The notes: generated by a model from the sequence alone, not told the origin. 64,000 bases of DNA from Ectobius pallidus (GCA_964059195.1 CAXKWD010000003.1:15358606-15422605), one strand, 5' to 3'. Positions 1 through 11,880 are shown, counted from the stretch's first letter. Translations and numbers: made by a program.

Positions 1-205
1 ATAAGCCTAGGTAATATAATTTTCTCACTTCACATTCTGACATTCAATAAGAGGCCGTATTGAAAGTAATTCTTTCAACAGGATGTAAAGATTTATTGAT
101 CACCAATCAAGACTGAGTTTCTATAAACAGTGGGTGGCTTATAACTACCCTTCAGAAAATTATTGCGAAAGAAAAGATTTCAAACAAAATTTTTAAATCT
201 CAGGG
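1..205. repeat. Repeat K, copy 1 (right part only)
   Basis: This is the right-hand part of a dispersed repeat whose longer copies lie at 2640..3960 and 47960..50050. Shared landmarks in order are a block ending in TTTCTCACTTCACATTCTG, the segment GAGGCCGTATTGAAA, a stretch GATCACCAATCAAGACTGAG, and CAGTGGGTGGCTTATAACTA. It leads straight into repeat R, as the other copies do, so K and R travel together. The left end lies outside the window. No coding capacity is visible. Confidence 0.8.
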
Positions 206-452
206 TATCCTAGTACCATAAAATAGCTTCTAAATTGGGCATTACTCCGGTGCCGGTCAACCGCTTTGGTCTAAAATCAGTAGACTTCGTCTCATGGATG
301 TAATAAATGCGTAAACTAAGTTTCATAAAATTCCGATAAAGCATATGTGAGTTATCACGCGTACAGACACATGGACAGACAGACAAACATATGGACAGAC
401 ATTTTCCTGCCCACCACACAATATCAGAAAGTGCCATTCTGGCACTTAATAA
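206..452 (-). repeat. Repeat R, copy 1 (CTGTC-box repeat)
   Basis: Read on the minus strand, R starts near a TTTATTAAGTGCCAGAATGG segment, passes through a run of CTGTC-type units, then a conserved block (ATAACTCAAATACG, ATGAAACTTGG, CCATGGGAAGAAG), and ends at GCCTATTTTATGGTAATAT. About ten further copies lie in the window. The minus strand stays open over most of this copy, as in four others, but I see no known domain. The family's class is not established; the layout recalls the start of the Helitrons at 7219 and 33212. Confidence 0.75.
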
Positions 453-1750
453 AAATCATTATAGTTTAATTACATCTGTACACACAAAAGACAGTGCCAT
501 AAATAAGTTTCAACGCAGCTCTGGTTATATTCCCCACCCAGGCGAAGGTTCGTATTCCTTCTTATCTTCCTTCCAGACTCGTAGAAGGCCATATAACTTT
601 AGGCTAGTATTGATGCACGTCTGTTTTCTATTGTTGATGTGTTTATAGCGTCTAATAATTTCAAGTATAATAAGCATGATACAGGATGAAATAGTGGCGA
701 GTAAACGAAGCCTTCTTTGGTAAACATTTTGAACTTTTTCTGTAACTTTTAATTCTTACATTATTCTTCATATTATTCATAATTCTTCACATTATTATAG
801 CAGAACATTGTAATCAGAGCCCGGATTCTAATGACATGTCATTTTTTTATTGATACTGCATAGACATTGCCAACTTGTGGATAAATCCTAATCATGGCCT
901 CTAGATTATAGAAATTCATTTTATTAGGTCATTATTTGTCAGTTTGTGCAATTTTATATTTTTAGGACATTTATTTCAATTTTAGGTCATTATTTTCTCA
1001 ATTTCATGTCATATGCTTGCTTATTTAGTCATTTTCATGTATATACATTGAGTGTATTAAGTTTTTCTTTTTTTTTCTTTTTTCTTAAGTTTTTCTTTTT
1101 TTCGTCGCTAGCGGTGCTGTCTTTGAAGTGTTGTTTGTTTAATGCACGAAGGAAAAGTTCGGCGTTAAAATGTTGACATGTCTCAGTCGGAAGTGAGAAT
1201 CAAAGAAACGCCAAAATTTTGTATTATGAATGATTTGAGATTTTCCTGGCGTAAAATATGAAGATATTCTTCTCGGGTTTGCAGCCAGGTAAGGGCGTGA
1301 CGGGGGGGGGGGGTGGAGTTTTGGGGGTCTGAACCCCCCCCCCCCCATTGAATAAAAAAAAGGAAAATTGTACAATTTATTTCATTATTTTGATATAGGC
1401 CTATCATCTTTTTTAAAAATCCGCTTATAAATTATTTAATATGAGTTTAAAGCGTGGGAAGCTTAAAACTCGTTATTGTGCTCTTGATTTTTAAAAATTT
1501 CCGGAGGAGGACTCCGGAACCCCCCTCTCCAGATATTATTACCCCCCCATATGGTCAGCCTGGTTACGCCTATGTGCACAAGACCTACGGAGCGACTTCT
1601 TGATGGCACTGTACAGTATTCCCTACATAAAAAAAATGAACCTTTAACTTCAAAGCTTAATGTTGAATAATTGTTACATATGAATGGTTGGTCTACAGTT
1701 TTTTCTTTCTTTCTTTTTTTTTTTCATTGATTAAGACCCCACCAGAATGA
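453..1750. other. Mostly unique AT-rich interval with a G-run/C-run pair
   Basis: No gene is supported. Positions 902-1070 contain repeated AGGTCAT motifs in T-rich sequence, resembling the inside of the hAT-type elements at 9680 and 26930, so this may be a degraded fragment. At 1302-1313 there are 12 consecutive G and at 1334-1346 13 consecutive C, which could pair as a hairpin. Short frames here come from T-rich simple sequence. Confidence 0.5.
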
Positions 1751-1752
1751 GT

Positions 1753-2075
1753 CGTCCTGGTGGCTGAGTTAGTATCGCGCTGGCTTTTTTTTATCTCTCT
1801 CACTTTATCGCACCTACCTTCATTTGTTTTGATTTCTGTGCCCAAGGTTGCGGGTTCAATCCCTGCCCAGGTCGATGACATTTATGTGTGCATAAATGTA
1901 ACAGGTCCATGTCTGTAGCTTTACAGTCATGTAAAAAAACAAACAAAAAAACAAACAAAAAAACTCCTGCGGGACAAAATTCCAACACACCGGCTACGGT
2001 CACAGGCCTAAGTTACAATAGGCCTACATCCCCGTCGATAAATAACCAAACACCAACCAACCTACCCGAATGAGG
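1753..2075 (+). repeat. tRNA-derived SINE (disrupted)
   Basis: The start GTGGCTGAGTTAGTATCGCG resembles a Pol III A box, and GCGGGTTCAATCCC at about 1849 is a good B box. The two are spaced too far apart for an intact tRNA head because a pyrimidine-rich stretch lies between them. Downstream come an A/C-rich run (1929-1962) and the body GGCTACGGTCACAGG. The order A box, B box, body, simple tail is that of an insect SINE. I did not find a second copy in the window. Confidence 0.55.
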
Positions 2076-2245
2076 ATATGTCGTGATCAAGTGCAGTTGA
2101 GGAATGGATGTAAATAAGTTACATTTATTAAAAATATGAACAAATAATTAGTAAAATAATTTGTAAAAATACAAATAATTAGAATCATTTACAATGATCG
2201 AAGGGATTTTTTTTTAAAGAGGTATATTTAAAATAAAGTCAGGTA

Positions 2246-2545
2246 AAATAACGTAACAAAGGGCCAGAATGCTTTTGTTTAATCAGTGATAATTGGAATT
2301 ATGAATTGCGGAAAATAAGTTATTTTTGTAATCGATTTCTGAGTTAAGCTCCAGATCGATTCATTAAGCAGGGCTTACGGAAGAACAAAGGTCTCGTTTG
2401 ATAAGCATATGTGAAGGGATATATGGGTAGTGTAATTTGTCAAAGCTAACTGTTTTGCAACTTCCAAAGCCGCATAACTTATGAACACAGTAAAACAATG
2501 TGTTGTCATGAAAACTGATTTGCATTTTATAAATTCAGTCTCAAT
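2246..2545 (+). repeat. Repeat T, copy 1
   Basis: T is a dispersed module with landmarks CCAGAATGCTTTTGTTTAAT, CAGTGATAATTG, CAGATCGATTCATTAAGCAG, AAAGCTAACTG and ACTGATTTGCATT. Other copies are at 15608, 24896, 30938, 31262, 31903 and, inverted, 52030..52535. At 25138, 32170 and 52020 T is directly joined to R in the same order, so T and R are probably parts of one larger element. No reading frame is conserved. Confidence 0.75.
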
Positions 2546-2565
2546 GTATATATCTCTCTCTCTCT

Positions 2566-2567
<2 letters not shown>

Positions 2568-2614
<47 letters not shown>
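2568..2614. repeat. (TA)n microsatellite
   Basis: Simple TA repeat next to a CT-rich run. Apparent reading frames through it are artefacts of the repeat. Confidence 0.9.
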
Positions 2615-2619
<5 letters not shown>

Positions 2620-2639
2620 CACACGCATATATATATATA

Positions 2640-3960
2640 TAAGCCAAAACCCACTGACTATCACGCTATCACAGTATCTCAGAAACTATACAACCCAAGA
2701 ACGTGAAACTTGGTACATATATTGCTAAAGGGCTCTAGAGGAGCACTAAGAAATTTTGAAATCTTTGGCCTCTGAGGGCCAAAATGGGGTTGTAAAATTA
2801 TGTAATTTATGAATTCACCAAAAGAAGTTCACATTGCATGCACACAATCCCCATGACAATTTTTTTTTTCCCCAGACTACACAGGTAGTTTTGAATTACA
2901 AGGCCTAATATATTGTACCTACACCAAGATGCTCCTTTGGGACATAGCCTGTTTGTGTATTTTCATCGGTGGAAGCCTTGTAGAAGAATATAGCCCAAGC
3001 TTCTCCTTTCATTTTGTAGGCCAACAGTTAGGTGACATTCAAACAGCTTTAGAGACCGTTTTGATGAAATAACTTTTGAAATATTGTAAAGTGTATATTT
3101 AAATATCTTAACCAGTAAAGAAGTAAAATTTGTTTTGTCCCTAGCCATTGTACCACCTCCCCTTAAAGAAACGATCTGGAGTTAAACTCTGAGATCGATT
3201 ACAAAAATAATATAAATATATATTTTATTCTGTGTCAATCCGCTGATTAAACGACTGATGATATTATAAGAAGACAACGTGGCACCTAATGTACGGATTT
3301 TAATCATGAAATATATATTTGCACATTTATTCGTTAAATAATATGAACATTTTTTATTGCTTTCTGTTAAAATATATTAATTGGGGTGAATTCATGCAAT
3401 TTTTTTGCATTTTATTTGAAAACCGTTAATAGCAGAACACATTGTCACTGACATTTATTTGGGCCAGTATACTATGTCGCTTACAGAAAACGATAATTTT
3501 AAAGGAACCAGGTACCCTAGCTAATTTGTTTCTAGACAATGCTTCCTTTAAGTGGCTTTTAGTAAAAAGTCTTATGTGAAAGTCACATAACTTTCTCTGC
3601 CCAAGTTAGCCTCTTAGTATAATATATTATGTATGGCATTCTCTTCACGTAAAATAAATGAAGATAATGTCGATATCGCATCGCATCCCCGAAGGATGCA
3701 CAACCCATATAAAATCTGATTAATGCACTCACGTAAATTTCTTTACCATAAGCCTGGACATTATAATTTTCTCACTTCACATTTTGGTATACAATAAGAG
3801 ACCGTATTGAAAACAATTCTTTCAACAGGATGTAAAGCTTTCTTGATCACCAATCAAGACTGAGTTTCTATAAACAGTGGGTGGCTTATAACTACCCTTC
3901 AGAAAATTTTTGCGAAAGAAACGGTTTCAGACAAAAGTTTTAACTCTCAGTATAACCTAG
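2640..3960 (+). repeat. Repeat K, copy 2 (longest uninterrupted)
   Basis: The unit begins GCCAAAACCCACTGACTAT, continues through ACGTGAAACTTGGTACATA, ACACCAAGATGCTCC, ACCACCTCCCCTTAAAGAAA and CAGTGGGTGGCTTATAACTA, and then joins repeat R. Copy 3 at 47960 has the same order with one large insertion, so this copy serves as the empty-site reference for the element at 48528. I cannot assign a class: no terminal repeats, poly-A tail or coding domain is visible. Confidence 0.8.
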
Positions 3961-3961
3961 T

Positions 3962-4200
3962 TATACCATAAAATAGGCATTAAATTGAGCTTTATTCCGG
4001 TACCGTTCAACCGGTTTGGTCCAAAATCAATATGCTTCTTCCCATGGGCGTTATAAAAGCGTATACCAAGTTTCATGAAAATCTGATAAAAGTATTTGAG
4101 ATATCGCGCGTACAGGCACACGGACAGACAGACAGACAGAAAGACATTTTCCCGTACACCACACATTCTCAGAAAGCACCATTCTGGCACTTAATAAATA
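3962..4200 (-). repeat. Repeat R, copy 2
   Basis: Full R unit following K copy 2. The minus strand is open for 77 codons and shows the family's recurrent residues (IFMKLGIRFYNAHGKK, DFGPNRL). The CTGTC run is at 4121-4144 as CAGACAGACAGAC. Confidence 0.75.
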
Positions 4201-4260
4201 GCTATATAATAATCTTAATTATTAATTTCTTAAATTTGTAATTCAGATGAATAAATTCAG

Positions 4261-4434
4261 GGTTAATTTTAACCATGGAATAATCTGGGACCAAAACTAG
4301 ATCTGTGAAACGTTTATGGACAAGTAAAGGATTTTTTTGGTTTCGTTTGGTTCCATATGTATGTGAATGTGATCTTATGCCTGAAATTCTTTTAAACTAA
4401 AGAAAACCAAACTCCGTCGCACTACATCCTTGAA
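4261..4434. other. No recognised feature
   Basis: Short AT-rich spacer between the R copy and the SINE fragment. Nothing is supported here. Confidence 0.4.
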
Positions 4435-4635
4435 TTGACTTGGCCTACCACCCGACTGCTGTGTCATCTAACATAGGCAGATGGCAGGATTGGGGGCATG
4501 TGGTCAGCATGCCGATACCCACGGTCGTTAAGGGTGGTTTTCATGACCGGAGCCGTTACTTCTCTATCAAGGCTGAGGCTGAGTGCACCCCATTCCAGAC
4601 CTCCCTACCTCAGAAACATCAGAGGAAGTAGGCCT
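4435..4635 (-). repeat. SINE body fragment
   Basis: On the minus strand the stretch GGGGTGCACTCAGCCTC matches the body of the SINE-like element at 29015..29140, which also has tRNA-like boxes. This copy lacks the promoter head, so it is a truncated or rearranged fragment. The 63-codon frame on the plus strand has no independent support. Confidence 0.5.
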
Positions 4636-4755
4636 ACCAGGGAATTCTATTAACGTAACTTAATAAAATAAGCCTACGTTTACAAATAAAGGGTATTATT
4701 AGGAGTATTAATACATTATTAGGCTATTATTATTATTATTATTATTATCAGGCCT

Positions 4756-5356
4756 CAGTGGCGTACCAAGGCTACTTGGCGCCCGGGGCTAATTAGATGG
4801 TAGTCGCCCCCTAACACTAAAAGGTTCAAGGTTCAATTAGTTTAATTTAAACACAGTTTAATGTTCACAATAATTAATTTTTAATAAGAGAAAAATATGA
4901 ATGAAATAAAACAGTACGTATTATAAAGTTAGTTTGTTTGAAAAAAAACAATGAGAAAAGTTTCAGTCATAACAATTTTTTTGAAATGTGCCTTCCTACG
5001 CTTGATGGATGCAAACTTATTTATAATAGAGTTGAAGTCTATAGTAGTAGACACATCATGTTCAATTGATAAAATTGCTAAATTACACCGTAAACTTTTC
5101 CTGTGTGCTCGGCGTCCACGACCTATTTCGTATTGTCTATAAATAGCTGAAAACGAAACGTTTATTTCACTTCTAAATAATATTACTGCGGTATTTAACA
5201 AAGTAATAAAGAAAATTTGACCAATAAAACCTTATATTTTTCCGGAAAAAATTATTTTTTCTAAAACTAAAAAAAATCCTCTTTCAATGTTGGCGCCCCC
5301 TTCCTTACGGCGCCCGGTGCGGCCGCCCCGTTCGCAACCCCCTTGGTACGCCACTG
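4756..5356 (-). mobile_element. hAT element, internally deleted, with transposase C-terminal remnant
   Basis: Ends are CAGTGGCGTACCAAGG and its exact inverse, flanked by a perfect 8-bp duplication TCAGGCCT at 4748-4755 and 5357-5364, the hallmark of hAT transposition. On the minus strand a frame (5201 to 4929) carries LSIEHDVSTTIDFNSII followed by FASIK, a pattern I know from the C-terminal dimerisation region of ZMYM/hAT-type transposases. The catalytic part is absent, so the copy cannot move itself. GC-rich blocks lie just inside both ends. Confidence 0.85.
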
Positions 5357-5364
5357 TCAGGCCT

Positions 5365-6900
5365 ATTATTATTGTTGCTAGAAGAAGAAGAAATGCATAA
5401 TTTAATTTTTTACTTTCTTAAAAGAATTGCAAAGCATAAGGAAATATTCGCATACTCCCTATGGAGAAATACCTCAGCATTTTATTTATGTAGAGATTTC
5501 CTAGGCTCGACAGTTTTCGCATATCTAACAAGCAGCCTTATAACGTATGGGTAAACCGACTGTTTCTCTTTAGGCTGCACGCTCTAACCGCCGCGAGGGC
5601 ACAGCAAGTAGAAGACACAGTCTGAATAATAACAATAAAGAAAGAAAATACAGTGAATCTACCTATGCGAAAGAGGGAGGGAGCTGAATTTCAAAGCAGA
5701 GGTAAAAGACAGTATACGGAAAAAAAAAGAAGAGTTGAGGAAACGACCGACTTTTCCTTTCTTTTTCTAGAAATCTGAAATGAAATCTCCTCTTTCTCGT
5801 CCATTTGATTTTTATAGCCTGTGCTGTACATAGTAGAGAGGAGTATCATTATAAGTAAAGATTTCACAATACGTAAAAGGTTCTTCTCTCGTCGTTTTTC
5901 CTTTTTGCCAGTTTAACTCTGAGAACGCGACTTAGAAGTAACGAAATTTGCATCTCAACACTAGAATGCACTCCAAAAATATATAAACTAAGTAAAAGGA
6001 GGTAGGATGGGGGGGGGGGTTTCTCTTTTTAAGAAGGGTTTGAAGATGATATCTGCGCTTAGCTGCTATGGAAGCTTTGCATGGCTTCAACTGATTCAAG
6101 AACCTGCCATTTATAAGACATCCCGTGCTTAAGATCTTCTTTCCTTCCGTTTCATACATAGCTAAGGAAACTATTTTCGTGAAAAAAGGGAATTTACATA
6201 TAACATTGAAGTGGCAAGTTGAAATGATCGTAGAACATAGGGTGAAGTGAGTATAGGTATCAATTTGAGCACCAAAATATGGGCAGAGAAAAGAATAATA
6301 GCGACCCCATACAGAGGCCTCTGTAGAGTGTAGGCCTACAGGTTTAGAAGAATGATCATAAAAGATGAGAAAAGCTGTATAAAATTTTACTTAGGTAAGT
6401 CACTGTCTACTGTTCAGGTTATACTGTGTTTTGATTAGTCTACTATGTGTACTTTTCGTTATATAGCTTTTTTATGGCCTGGTAGGGATTCAAATAAGAA
6501 GAAACATAAATTCCGGTAACATAAAATTGCATTGTCTTTGCAGAAGATTTATTTCTCACTCTTATGTTACCATAAAACCGTTTTGGGGATGAAATTAAAC
6601 AGAAATCCAATATCACTTTCATACTTCTCTCTCCAAAGTATATTACCATACCTCGTATTGTTTTCTCTATGTCCAGGGTAGAGAAAGTTATGTGACTGCA
6701 TTCTTTAATATTTATTTATAACATGAATTATATTGATATCTTCTCTAATTTCTCAGTCACGTTTCACTTATTTCCAAACCCATCTGAGACCACTGGTAAC
6801 AATACATGTTGTCATGTGAACTGTGATTTGGATTTGATAATTCTGTGTAAAAAGGGATTAAGTATAATAAAAAACAATTGATTTTTGGCATTAAAAATCG
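5365..6900. other. No recognised feature
   Basis: AT-rich sequence with short purine runs and a 10-G run near 6010. No repeat seen elsewhere in the window and no supported gene. Short frames (for example 5932-6159 minus) lack domains and splice signals that I would trust. Confidence 0.4.
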
Positions 6901-7160
6901 AAATTTTTCAAAATCCTTTCTTAGTGAGCACTTACATTATGAAACGAAGGTACTGTCAAAATTCCAAGTCTCTATTTATTATAGTTTAGGCTCTACGTTG
7001 ATTTTCGGTCTGTCAGTCAGTCGGGACAAAGTCTTTTATATATAGAGAGAGAAGAGATTATACTAAGAGGCAAAACTTTTATTTGGGCGGAGGATAATTA
7101 TAGCCTATACGTAATATGTTTCAATTATCTATTCTTAAACTAGATTATTGGTTATGAATG
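6900..7160 (+). repeat. Dispersed repeat S, copy 1
   Basis: Contains TATGAAACGAAGGTACTGTC, TATAGTTTAGGCTCTACG and a CAGTCAGTC block. The same blocks recur at 44845..45050 (twice in tandem) and, inverted and split by another element, at 45617..46260. No coding potential. Confidence 0.7.
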
Positions 7161-7218
7161 TACTTATCCACCTCTGGTTAGTGGAAGAAAATACCTTCAA
7201 TACACCAGAGGGAATCTA

Positions 7219-8057
7219 TCTATATTAATAAAAGGAAGTGTCTGTCCTCCGTCTGTCTGTCTTCCGTCTGTCTTCCGTCTGTCTGTCCGCGATGCCCAGC
7301 GAAATCTACTCAACGCAGAGATCTGAAATTTTATAAGTAGGCGGACTAAAGGGTCGGAATGTGCACCTCGAAGCCGGAATTTTAATTTTCGCCTCCGTTC
7401 GTGAGTTATGAGTGAAAAACTGGCAGAAAACGTGCATTTTTTTGCTGTTTGTCTGTCTGTCCACGATGCCCATCGAAATCTACTGAACGCAAAGATCTGA
7501 AATTTTAAAGATAGATGGACTGAAAGGTGGGCGAATGCACCTCGAAGCCGAATTTTTAATTTTAGCTTTCGTTCGCGAGTTATGATTGAAAAACTGGCAG
7601 AAAACGTGATTTTAGCGCTGTCGAAGCATCAGATTTCAGTAATACATTTCAATGTCAAATCAATTGCAGTTGGCTTTGGCTATTTTTGTCATACCGTGGA
7701 AATATAAGCATCGCGATCGCTTGAATGTTGTAAGCCCACGCTGGTCGATTCATTTGTTTAGAATGTCAAGACCCGTAGACATATGAAATTTTCAACCTAC
7801 ACGGAAGAGGGATAATCAATATAAGCTTAGGCCTAAATATGGTCAAACATTGTTCTATTTGGACGAAACTCACTATACAGAGGTTTTCTGGGCCAAGGAA
7901 CTCGAATCTGAGGTCGCTTTTACCAGTCGATGCTATCTGATCGTGGTATGTAGTCCATTCGATTTAGGTGTTAATAAGTGTAATGATTTAACTATTATGC
8001 TCTTAATTTTTAATTCTTGAAATAATTATCGCGGGCGAAGCCGCGGGCACATGCTAG
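7219..8057 (+). mobile_element. Non-autonomous Helitron H1
   Basis: The 5' end is TCTATATTAATAAAAGG preceded by A. The 3' end is CTAG at 8054-8057 followed by T, which fits Helitron insertion between A and T with no target duplication. About ten bases before CTAG lies a hairpin, CGCGG-gcgaag-CCGCG. Just inside the 5' end are CTGTC repeats and the block GCCCAGCGAAATCTACT, partly duplicated at about 7448. The copy at 33212 shares both ends. No Rep/helicase is encoded, so it depends on a source element elsewhere. Confidence 0.85.
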
Positions 8058-9024
8058 TAAGTAAATAAATAGGCTTTATATAAATAAATATATTCAAAAA
8101 TACCTATGGTATGAGTAAAGATGGTAAAAATGAAAAAAGGCAACTACCAGTCATTAAGGGATTACTCCAAAAACCGGATTGATGCAGTAATTCACTACCT
8201 AGATTGTAACCAGGATTTAGTGAACCTAGAAATATGGCAACTAGGGAAGATTGCTTCCTGCTATACGCTATGCACGGTAATACAGGAGCTCGGTATAGCA
8301 TAATAACCAAGTCCAATGCAGCCAACATCGTAACACTTAAGGCACGAAACTGCTGCCATCTTTAAACACTCTAATGGACGACGCCATTTTCCTTTCAACT
8401 TGTTTTCGTGGAATATAGCGAAAGAAGGTCAGAAGGAGAGAAAGAGGGACAGAGATAGCGAGAATATGTTTTCATAAAAGGACGCAAAAGAAGGGCTTAA
8501 CTCGAAGTGTTGATCAAGAAAGAGAGGCTTTATTTAGTGAATATTTTAGCTGAGATGCGGATAATGTTACCGCCCTGTATCAAGGTATAAGCCACTCCAA
8601 CAAACTTTTGAGAGCCACTTTCGAAATGCACTGCTGTTATTTGAACTTTCTAAAATGGAATGTGTGATGAAAGTTTTTTACAGCTTCTATCTATATGCAC
8701 TTGTGATTTCTATTCAGATCTCATCTTCAGTTAAGCTTAGACATATAGGGTGTTCATGACGAACCAGTAAAACAAATTAATTCGTTCTCCTTTGATGCGC
8801 AAACTTATTTCCCAAACAGTTGTGCTCCGTCTATACAATCAATTGCACAAAATGGACAATATAGATATATTTAATACTAAGAATAAGCGGTTTAAACATA
8901 TCTGTGATAAAAATCTGAAAACTTTAAAATAGTAATAATTAAAATGGGACAGTTAAAATATGTTCCATGTCATTTTCTTTATTTAAGTATTTCGTTCCTC
9001 CAAAACTATTATATATTACTTAAT
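8058..9024. other. No recognised feature
   Basis: AT-rich unique sequence. Overlapping frames on both strands at 8104-8328 have no family resemblance that I can see. Confidence 0.4.
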
Positions 9025-9025
9025 A

Positions 9026-9247
9026 GGGCCTAGTTCCATAAGGGCGTAAGGCACATCTTGAATTTTGAGCTTTTAACATTTATGCCTTCTCCTCATATCT
9101 CTTAAATACTCAGTGAACTATTTGTGCCTTAAACCTCTGTTCAGTCATAAGAAAAGACCTGTGCTTGTGAGTGGTAACATAGTTTAAAAACATCAAGATT
9201 TCTTGAAACTATGTCCTTGTGCCTTACGCCCTTATGGAACTAGGCCC
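9026..9247. mobile_element. Small TIR element (MITE)
   Basis: About 28-bp inverted repeats start GGGCCTAGTTCCATAAGGGC and end with the exact inverse. The interior is only about 165 bp and non-coding. I could not settle a target duplication, so the superfamily is left open. Confidence 0.7.
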
Positions 9248-9386
9248 TTCTTATGTTTTTGACCTGTTCTCTTCCTTGTGTAATGTTCATATTGTATATA
9301 TTTCTTGTTTCTGTATTTTTTTAGTTGTAGTATTAGTTTACATATTCTTAGTATTATATGAAATATATGTATTAGTGTTGTAAAAC

Positions 9387-9650
9387 CGGAAGGACGCGTG
9401 TTCGATCCCCGATGAGGTCGTTGGAGTTTTTCAATTGGCTTAATCCTTCTGGTGGCACTATGGCCCTGGGGTCGACTCAGCCTTTAGCAGAAATGAGTAC
9501 CAGAAGCAATTCTGGGAGTAAAGGCGGCCGGTGCGTAAGGCTGACAACCTTACCACCTTCATGTGCCGAATGTCTAAAAATATGGGAGCCTCAAACTCCT
9601 GGAACCCTCTGGGCCTCCATGGCCTGTATCAGGAACACTTTAGTTTACTT
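9387..9650 (+). mobile_element. SINE, 5' truncated, with 17-bp target duplication
   Basis: Flanked by a perfect 17-bp direct repeat starting TATTAGTGTTGTAAAAC at 9370-9386 and 9651-9667. The left part holds a B box (GTGTTCGATCCCC) but the A box is missing. The body includes CTTCTGGTGGCACTATGG, GGCCGGTGCGTAAGGCTGAC and CATGTGCCGAATGTCTAAAA. A second copy at 23940..24149 shares the body. Target-primed integration explains both the truncation and the duplication. The 87-codon frame across it is not a gene. Confidence 0.85.
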
Positions 9651-9679
9651 TATTAGTGTTGTAAAACTATTGTAATTAG

Positions 9680-10126
9680 TAGGGAGCGAATTTCTATGAC
9701 ATTATCATATTTTCCCCTTTGCATTATTTCAGGTTTCTGACTAATTTAAACCCGATTCCAAGCATCCTGCTGTAAGTGGAACGGCTTTTATTGTGCATAT
9801 AACTGCATATTTAGGACATTTTCAACTACTGTAGCATATTTAGTAGGAATATGCATATTTAGGTCATATTTTTTGGCATATTTGTGTGCATATTAAATAA
9901 ATTTTGAAGTTTCATATATTTTGTAAATTTTGCATTATAATGATACTTTTTGAGAATTTAGATATTTTAAATAATTATTTGAATAAAATGTATTGTAATT
10001 AAACTTTTAAAAATTTACACAATGTGTAAATGGTAATTTAAATTTTATTGGTCATTTTTTAATGTTTTTAAGGTCATAAATGGATGCATATATCCTATTT
10101 TTTAGGTCATAGAAATCCGCCCCCTA
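9680..10126. mobile_element. hAT-type MITE with AGGTCAT subterminal motifs
   Basis: Ends are TAGGGAGCGAATTTCTATGA and, inverted, TAGGGGGCGGATTTCTATGA. The flanks GTAATTAG and GTAATTAA at 9672-9679 and 10127-10134 are an 8-bp duplication with one difference. The interior repeats ATATTTAGGTCATATTTT-like motifs, a pattern shared with the elements at 25436 and 26930. No coding remnant is obvious. Confidence 0.75.
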
Positions 10127-10134
10127 GTAATTAA

Positions 10135-10930
10135 TATAGGAAAACATTATAATTGAGCAATGGACCTGTTATATTCTAAACATAATAAATAAATAAAAAA
10201 TAAAAAAAGTACTTTATCTAGCAAATACAAAAGATTTAAAAAAAATCATGACAGGGACATCAGGTTACCCAATGCATATGCTAACGTCTGCCAGACACTT
10301 CCAATTTCTGGTCCACAGGACATCAAAATACACCATATTTCATTCGAGGGGGGCTACCCAAATAAACAGTCCAGCTAACGTAATGAACAGTTAGAACACG
10401 AATACAACTTTTTTGATGGTTCCCTTGAAAATAATAGCTCCAAAGCCCACACCGAAAAAAAGGGAACTCCATTCTCATACAACTATACAATTTCCTTTTT
10501 ATGTTGCTTATTTAATTTTTATTGTTTCTTTGTTGAGTGGAAACAAACGAGTTTGTAGACAATGGGAGTGTCCATTGGTGGAAACAATAGCATTGTTGTG
10601 CGTCTCGTCGCTATGGTGCAAACTGCATCAATACGAATTCATGCTTTATTAGAGTTTTGCCAAATAACATTTTTTTTTGTATTATTACTCTATTAACAGA
10701 TGTCAATACAAGAGAAGTTTGGTTGTTCCTACTGTCTGTGCTGAAAGCATATTCATTTTATTGTGTTAGTTGTACAATGCACTCAATAATTCTAGTCTCT
10801 ATAAACATTTGCATGCACTGAGTGTGGAATAATTGAGAGGTTTTCAACCTGGGGTTCGTAGGCCAATTCGTCCCGCTTGTCTGGATTAATTATCATATTT
10901 TCTTGGTCTTAAAATAATTACAACGAAACA
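10135..10930. other. No recognised feature
   Basis: AT-rich unique sequence with an A-rich tract near 10190. No supported gene. Confidence 0.4.
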
Positions 10931-11236
10931 TCTATAGGCTACAATAAGAGGAAGTGTTTGTCTGTCTGTACGCGATACCCAGCGAAATCTACTGCACGCA
11001 GAGATCTGAAATTTTAAACGTAGATGAACTGAAGGATCGCGGAATGCACCTCGAAGCCGGATTTTTAATTTTTGCTTTCGTTCGCGAGTTATGAGTAAAA
11101 AACTGGCAGAAAACGTGCATTTTTTTTGCGCTTTCGAAGTATCAGTTTACGCTATTACATTTCAATTGTGAAATCAATTTCAGGTGACTTTACCTAATTT
11201 TGTCATACCTTGGAAATAACAGCATCGCTGCTTCGC
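10931..11236 (+). mobile_element. Helitron H1-family fragment, 3' truncated
   Basis: Begins A|TCTATAGGCTACAATAAGAGG and follows the H1 5' region through GCGAAATCTACTG, CACCTCGAAGCCGG and AACTGGCAGAAAACGTGCA, then loses similarity at about 11236 before the 3' hairpin and CTAG. Relative to the copies at 7219 and 33212 the 5' end carries an extra GGCTA after the second TA (10935-10941). Confidence 0.8.
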
Positions 11237-11453
11237 CAGTGGTAATTAATTCATAAATTAGAAATTAACAGCAACATAATTGTTTTTGTCTCTCCTAAAA
11301 CTGTGGTATTTTGACTTATTCGCTGTTCCCCTATCACTCTAGACTATTATAAGCATATGAGGTTTAAAAATGGTTTCAGCAGCACCTGTTCAATGCGTCC
11401 AAAAGGTGTAAAAACGTCAAAAATTATAAAAACTTTTATATTAGAAGTATATA

Positions 11454-11457
<4 letters not shown>

Positions 11458-11514
<57 letters not shown>
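11458..11514. repeat. (ATT)n microsatellite
   Basis: About 19 uninterrupted ATT units. It directly precedes the non-LTR fragment's 3' side and could be that element's simple-sequence tail. Confidence 0.9.
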
Positions 11515-11515
<1 letters not shown>

Positions 11516-11880
11516 GCCCAATAACATCCCAGTGATGCTATTCCAGACCACTGGCCTCCTAGTTGATCCTTAAAAATATCACACCATCACGTCCTTTGTC
11601 TTCCAGCTTTCCTGCTCCCTAACCTGTGTTCCCACACAGTTACAGAATATGTCCATTTTTTGGGGGTCCATTCTAAGCACATGTCCTGCCCAACTCCATT
11701 TTGAATTTATTGCTGTTCTCGCTGCGTTTTTCAACTTCGTTGTCTTACGTATGTCTTCGTTTCTTAACTGGTCTCTTCGCGTGATGTTAAGTAACTTCCT
11801 TCACATTTTCCTCTGGCAAACTTGTATTATGGTTACTAATTTCCTTTTTAGTTAGTGACCATGACTGCGATCCGTATAAA
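11515..11880 (-). mobile_element. Non-LTR retrotransposon C-terminal fragment (family B), degraded
   Basis: Read on the minus strand from about 11880, the translation shows LYGSQSWSLTKK, then after frame changes a W-GHV-like segment, the order seen at the C-terminus of many insect LINE reverse transcriptases. Several stops and shifts interrupt it. The 3' side abuts the ATT microsatellite. It differs in sequence from the more numerous fragments at 12640, 28310 and 53543. The exact clade is uncertain. Confidence 0.6.
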
